In this document: positions 61,529-64,000 of the stretch, one piece after another
How positions within the stretch are numbered: the first letter of the stretch is position 1
How the letters are laid out: each line of letters begins with the position of its first letter
DNA from: UBA6770 sp965660875
Lineage (GTDB): Bacteria > Bacteroidota > Bacteroidia > Flavobacteriales_G > Salibacteraceae
Length of the DNA stretch: 64,000 bases
Direction: 5' to 3'
Assembly: GCA_965660875.1 (NCBI GenBank)
Contig: CBFIBQ010000001.1
Coordinates: 124,001-188,000 of the forward strand
The notes under the pieces: model-generated
Seen by the model: only the letters and a program-made list of their open reading frames with translations
Told to the model about the DNA's origin: nothing
The model's database searches: none
Program-made: the position numbers and the translations under genes

Positions 61529-62167
61529 TTGGGCAAAGCACAAAAAAAATTTTATACAGTTTGGAAAGGACACAAAACGGGTGTTTTTGATACCTGGGCT
61601 TCGTGTCAGCAATCCATAAAAGGCTATTCCGGTGCAGAGTATAAATCTTTTGCCACTCGCGAGGCTGCAAGAAAAGCCTACTCAAGGAGCTACGCCGATT
61701 TCAAGGGCAAAACCATTCCGAAGACTCCTCTATCCAAAGAACAATTAAAACGCATAGGAAAGCCCAATTTAAACTCCGTATCGGTAGATGCAGCCTGCAA
61801 TGGTTCTCCCGGAACTGCAGAGTACCAATGTGTGGAAACCGAAACAAAAACACAATTGTTTCACCATGGGCCTTTACACGATTCCACGAATAATGTAGGC
61901 GAGTTTCTGGGTTTGGTGCACGCCTTGGCATACATGCAAAAAAAAGGCGATACCCGACCCATTTATTCCGATAGCAAAATAGCCATTAGCTGGGTAAAAC
62001 AGAAAACCCACAAATCCAAACTGAAACGAACGGAGCGTAACGCTGCCTCTTTCGAGTTGATGGATCGAGCAATTCAATGGCTCAAGACTAATGAGATAAA
62101 AAACCCGATTGTAAAATGGGAGACCAAAGCTTGGGGAGAGATTCCAGCAGATTTTGGTAGAAAGTAA
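61529..62167 (+). CDS. Ribonuclease H with N-terminal viroplasmin-like domain
   Basis: 212 aa. Residues about 5-47 are the caulimovirus VI/viroplasmin-like domain (KFYTVWKGHKTGVFDTWASC, SIKGYSGAEYKSFATREAARKAY), which binds RNA-DNA hybrids in other RNases H. The RNase H domain follows: VSVDAACNGSPG (Asp), NNVGEFLGLVHAL (Glu), IYSDSKIAISWV (Asp) and a last Asp in EIPADFGRK. All four catalytic acidic residues are present. The start is TTG 61529, chosen because it precedes the conserved viroplasmin strand at the right distance. Removes RNA from RNA-DNA hybrids in replication and repair. Confidence 0.9.
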   Translation: MGKAQKKFYTVWKGHKTGVFDTWASCQQSIKGYSGAEYKSFATREAARKAYSRSYADFKGKTIPKTPLSKEQLKRIGKPNLNSVSVDAACNGSPGTAEYQCVETETKTQLFHHGPLHDSTNNVGEFLGLVHALAYMQKKGDTRPIYSDSKIAISWVKQKTHKSKLKRTERNAASFELMDRAIQWLKTNEIKNPIVKWETKAWGEIPADFGRK

Positions 62168-62205
62168 TCGAAAGCATTACTGAACTATACGTTTAATAAG
62201 AAAAA

Positions 62206-63111
62206 ATGAAACAAGAAAAATCAACATCAGCAGCAGAAGGAAAAGTAGTTATTGTAACGGGAGCCAACACAGGGTTAGGTTATGAAACCACTAAGGACTT
62301 AGCATCAAGGGGCTATACAGTAATATTGGCTTGCCGAAATGCATCCAAAGCAAACGCTGCTATAGAGGAGATTAAACAGTCTATTCCAGCAGCCGATTTG
62401 GTGTTTTTACCAATAGATTTGAGCAGTCTTTCCTCTGTACGAAAATTTGCCGAGGAGTTTACCAGCAAATACGACCGACTGGATGTATTGATCAACAATG
62501 CCGGTGTAATGATGCCTCCCTACACCAAAACTGAGGACGGCTTTGAGCTGCAGTTTGAGGCAAACTATTTGGGTCATTTTTTATTGACGGGCCTGCTACT
62601 GGAAACCATTACGCAAACTCCCAATTCGCGTATCGTTACCTTGAGTTCTATAGCCCACAAAAACGGTAAAATTAATTTTGAGGATTTACAAAGCGAAAAG
62701 AATTACTCGGCCAGTGACGCATACGCTCAATCCAAATTAGCTTGCCTTATGTTCACCTTTGAATTGCAGCGAAGATTAGAAAGAGCAACACACCATGAAA
62801 CTATTTCTGTTGGAGCACATCCCGGAATTGCAACTACTGAACTGAGTCGCCACATGCCAAAAATTCTTTACAGTATCTTGCGCTATACCATTGCTCCACT
62901 AATTACCCACGCTCCTGATAAAGGAGCTAAGCCTACTCTGATGGCAGCCACTAGCTCAGCTGACGGTGGCGACTATTATGGTCCTCAGGGTTTTAACGAG
63001 TTTAAAGGAAAACCCGGCAAGGCAGCCTCAACTGAATTGGCCAATGACGAAAAAATCGCGAAAAAATTGTGGGAAGTTTCCGAGGAGTTGGTAGACTTTA
63101 AGTATTTGTAA
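62206..63111 (+). CDS. SDR-family oxidoreductase (retinol-dehydrogenase-like)
   Basis: 301 aa extended SDR. Cofactor motif VVIVTGANTGLGYETTKDLASRG, NNAG in LDVLINNAGVMMPP, LGHFLLTGLL, catalytic Ser in VTLSSIAHKNG and Tyr/Lys in SDAYAQSKLACLMF. The TGANTGLG pattern and long C-terminus (ADGGDYYGPQGFNEFKGKP) fit the RDH/protochlorophyllide reductase-like group, NADPH-preferring by Arg after the second strand (LACRN). Substrate unknown; lipid or retinoid-like aldehydes are common in the family. It is 38 bp after the RNase H gene and convergent with the last gene. Confidence 0.9.
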   Translation: MKQEKSTSAAEGKVVIVTGANTGLGYETTKDLASRGYTVILACRNASKANAAIEEIKQSIPAADLVFLPIDLSSLSSVRKFAEEFTSKYDRLDVLINNAGVMMPPYTKTEDGFELQFEANYLGHFLLTGLLLETITQTPNSRIVTLSSIAHKNGKINFEDLQSEKNYSASDAYAQSKLACLMFTFELQRRLERATHHETISVGAHPGIATTELSRHMPKILYSILRYTIAPLITHAPDKGAKPTLMAATSSADGGDYYGPQGFNEFKGKPGKAASTELANDEKIAKKLWEVSEELVDFKYL

Positions 63112-63147
63112 AACGGAGGAAGGCAAAAGAGACTATCGGCCAACTAC

Positions 63148-63981
63148 TTATTTAAACTCGTATACAAAGCCCACCGTAACGGTAGAAAAATGAAGCCAGT
63201 TGCGCACGTACCCGTCTCCGGGAAAAGTGTCGTCTGAAGTACCTACTGCGCCACCGCCTAAATAACGCAGGTTTAAAAACGTAGAAACTTCTTCGTTAAG
63301 TTGTAATCCTGAACGCAGACTGGCATCGAGAATTGCTCCTACTACTTCATTGTCACTTCCATTTAGATAGCTTACTGGAGCGTACATTCCGTCAGCTTCT
63401 AGTTCGGTAAAAAATCGCTGAGTGTGGTTCAAGCGCGTTTTGACTTTAAGTGCTGGAACGGGTCCTAAATCTCGGTTAGTCCGAAATAAACTCCCATCCG
63501 CAGACTCAAACGATATGGTGGCATTTCGGATTTGTAATGAAGCGCCAATGCCAATATCAAATTTGTCGTTATCCGGAGCTAGCGCTCTGGTATAACTCAA
63601 TCGATAAAACGGAAAATTGTACAACATGTTAACACTAGTATTCTTGGGAAAGGTAAGCCTGTCCACTACTAGGTCGTTTTTTAAGAGCACTTGCGATTCA
63701 ATGCGCAAGGGTTGATACAACAGATAGAAGGTATTGCGTTCATCCAACTCCAATTCAAGTGAAAGCCTGCTGATAGGAAATAATACGTCCTGCCCTCCTT
63801 GAGCGCGGTAATCCAATTCAGTTCCTGTTTTACTGAATTGTATTTTGTGATCCAGCACTGCAAGAAAGCCCAGCTCTGCTTCACCTCTTACTTCAATCTT
63901 GTGGGCAGAGCTATCATTCTGACCACCATACATTGAAGAAGTGAATAAAAAAGTTAAAATTATTGCTACTAGTTTTTTCAT
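63148..63981 (-). CDS. Putative outer-membrane beta-barrel protein
   Basis: 277 aa from ATG 63981, complete in the window. Signal peptide MKKLVAIILTFLFTSSMYG. Strands of alternating type follow (FYLLYQPLRIESQVLL, MLYNFPFYRLSYTRAL, FDIGIGASLQIRNATISFE, LKVKTRLNHTQRFFTELEADGMYAP, GLQLNEEVSTFLNLRYLGGG), and the last strand ends in aromatic/basic residues (FSTVTVGFVYEFK). The barrel prediction is by inspection. It resembles the many small barrels of Bacteroidota without assigned cargo. Confidence 0.8.
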   Translation of the reverse strand: MKKLVAIILTFLFTSSMYGGQNDSSAHKIEVRGEAELGFLAVLDHKIQFSKTGTELDYRAQGGQDVLFPISRLSLELELDERNTFYLLYQPLRIESQVLLKNDLVVDRLTFPKNTSVNMLYNFPFYRLSYTRALAPDNDKFDIGIGASLQIRNATISFESADGSLFRTNRDLGPVPALKVKTRLNHTQRFFTELEADGMYAPVSYLNGSDNEVVGAILDASLRSGLQLNEEVSTFLNLRYLGGGAVGTSDDTFPGDGYVRNWLHFSTVTVGFVYEFK

Positions 63982-64000
63982 GCTTGTTTTAGTTTTAGGT

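Noticed and set aside
1..64000. CRISPR arrays, tRNA or rRNA genes, prophage modules
   Set aside because: No regularly spaced direct repeats with unique spacers, no cloverleaf or rRNA stretch, and no phage structural genes were seen on either strand by inspection.

Overview
This window looks like a chromosomal segment of a Bacteroidota member, most likely a marine or aquatic flavobacterium-like organism. The evidence is two secreted proteins with the same C-terminal type IX secretion (T9SS) sorting domain, many SPII lipoproteins and small outer-membrane barrels, TolB-like/TPR/AraC and TPR/LuxR-type regulators typical of the phylum, moderately AT-rich DNA and few clear Shine-Dalgarno sequences. 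I see no rRNA, tRNA, CRISPR array, prophage or replication origin. The species cannot be named from sequence alone.

Layout. 1-5.5 kb: a partial HTH regulator, an SDR, an M28 peptidase broken by an in-frame stop, and katG. 5.6-8.2 kb: a small cassette-like region (glycosyltransferase, lipoprotein, broken TonB_C-like lipoprotein) whose genes sit between imperfect hairpins with matching inverted ends, like integron attC sites but with no integrase. 8.3-19.3 kb: HPF-type hibernation factor, a DUF5916 outer-membrane protein with a non-canonical start, then the classical alpha-2-macroglobulin/PBP1C pair. 19.4-26.2 kb: a TPR/HTH regulator and two T9SS-exported proteins that share an almost identical 383-bp 3' segment. 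26.2-39.3 kb: two paralogous 595-aa TolB/TPR/AraC regulators, each next to a YdeI-like gene (one intact, one a relic), then an MFS transporter, a Crp-like regulator, two zinc-free MDR reductases, two alpha/beta hydrolases, a beta-lactamase-like serine hydrolase and small outer-membrane proteins.

39.3-49.4 kb is the most notable region: a tightly coupled operon encoding a type III polyketide synthase with its own discrete fatty-acid machinery (FabI/FabG-like SDR, FabZ-like dehydratase, KAS II-like synthase, ACP, phosphopantetheinyl transferase), two paralogous methyltransferases, a flavin oxidoreductase, a small membrane protein and an S41 peptidase. I infer that it makes a dedicated acyl-ACP starter, condenses it to an alkyl-resorcinol or alkyl-pyrone lipid, and tailors it by oxidation and methylation. 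REP-type repeats sit inside this operon and extend the PPTase reading frame at both ends.

49.5-54.2 kb is a mobile or recombined zone: a three-gene cassette flanked by perfect 10-bp inverted ends, a large hairpin abutted by an IS110-family element, a frameshifted mepB copy, and a second mepB fused in frame to a truncated secreted beta-propeller protein. 54.3-64 kb returns to ordinary content: an ECF sigma factor with a Cys-bearing tail, an SDR/DUF1772/membrane-protein/dehalogenase operon, VOC protein, Dus-family tRNA-dihydrouridine synthase, RNase H with a viroplasmin-like N-terminus, another SDR and an outer-membrane protein.
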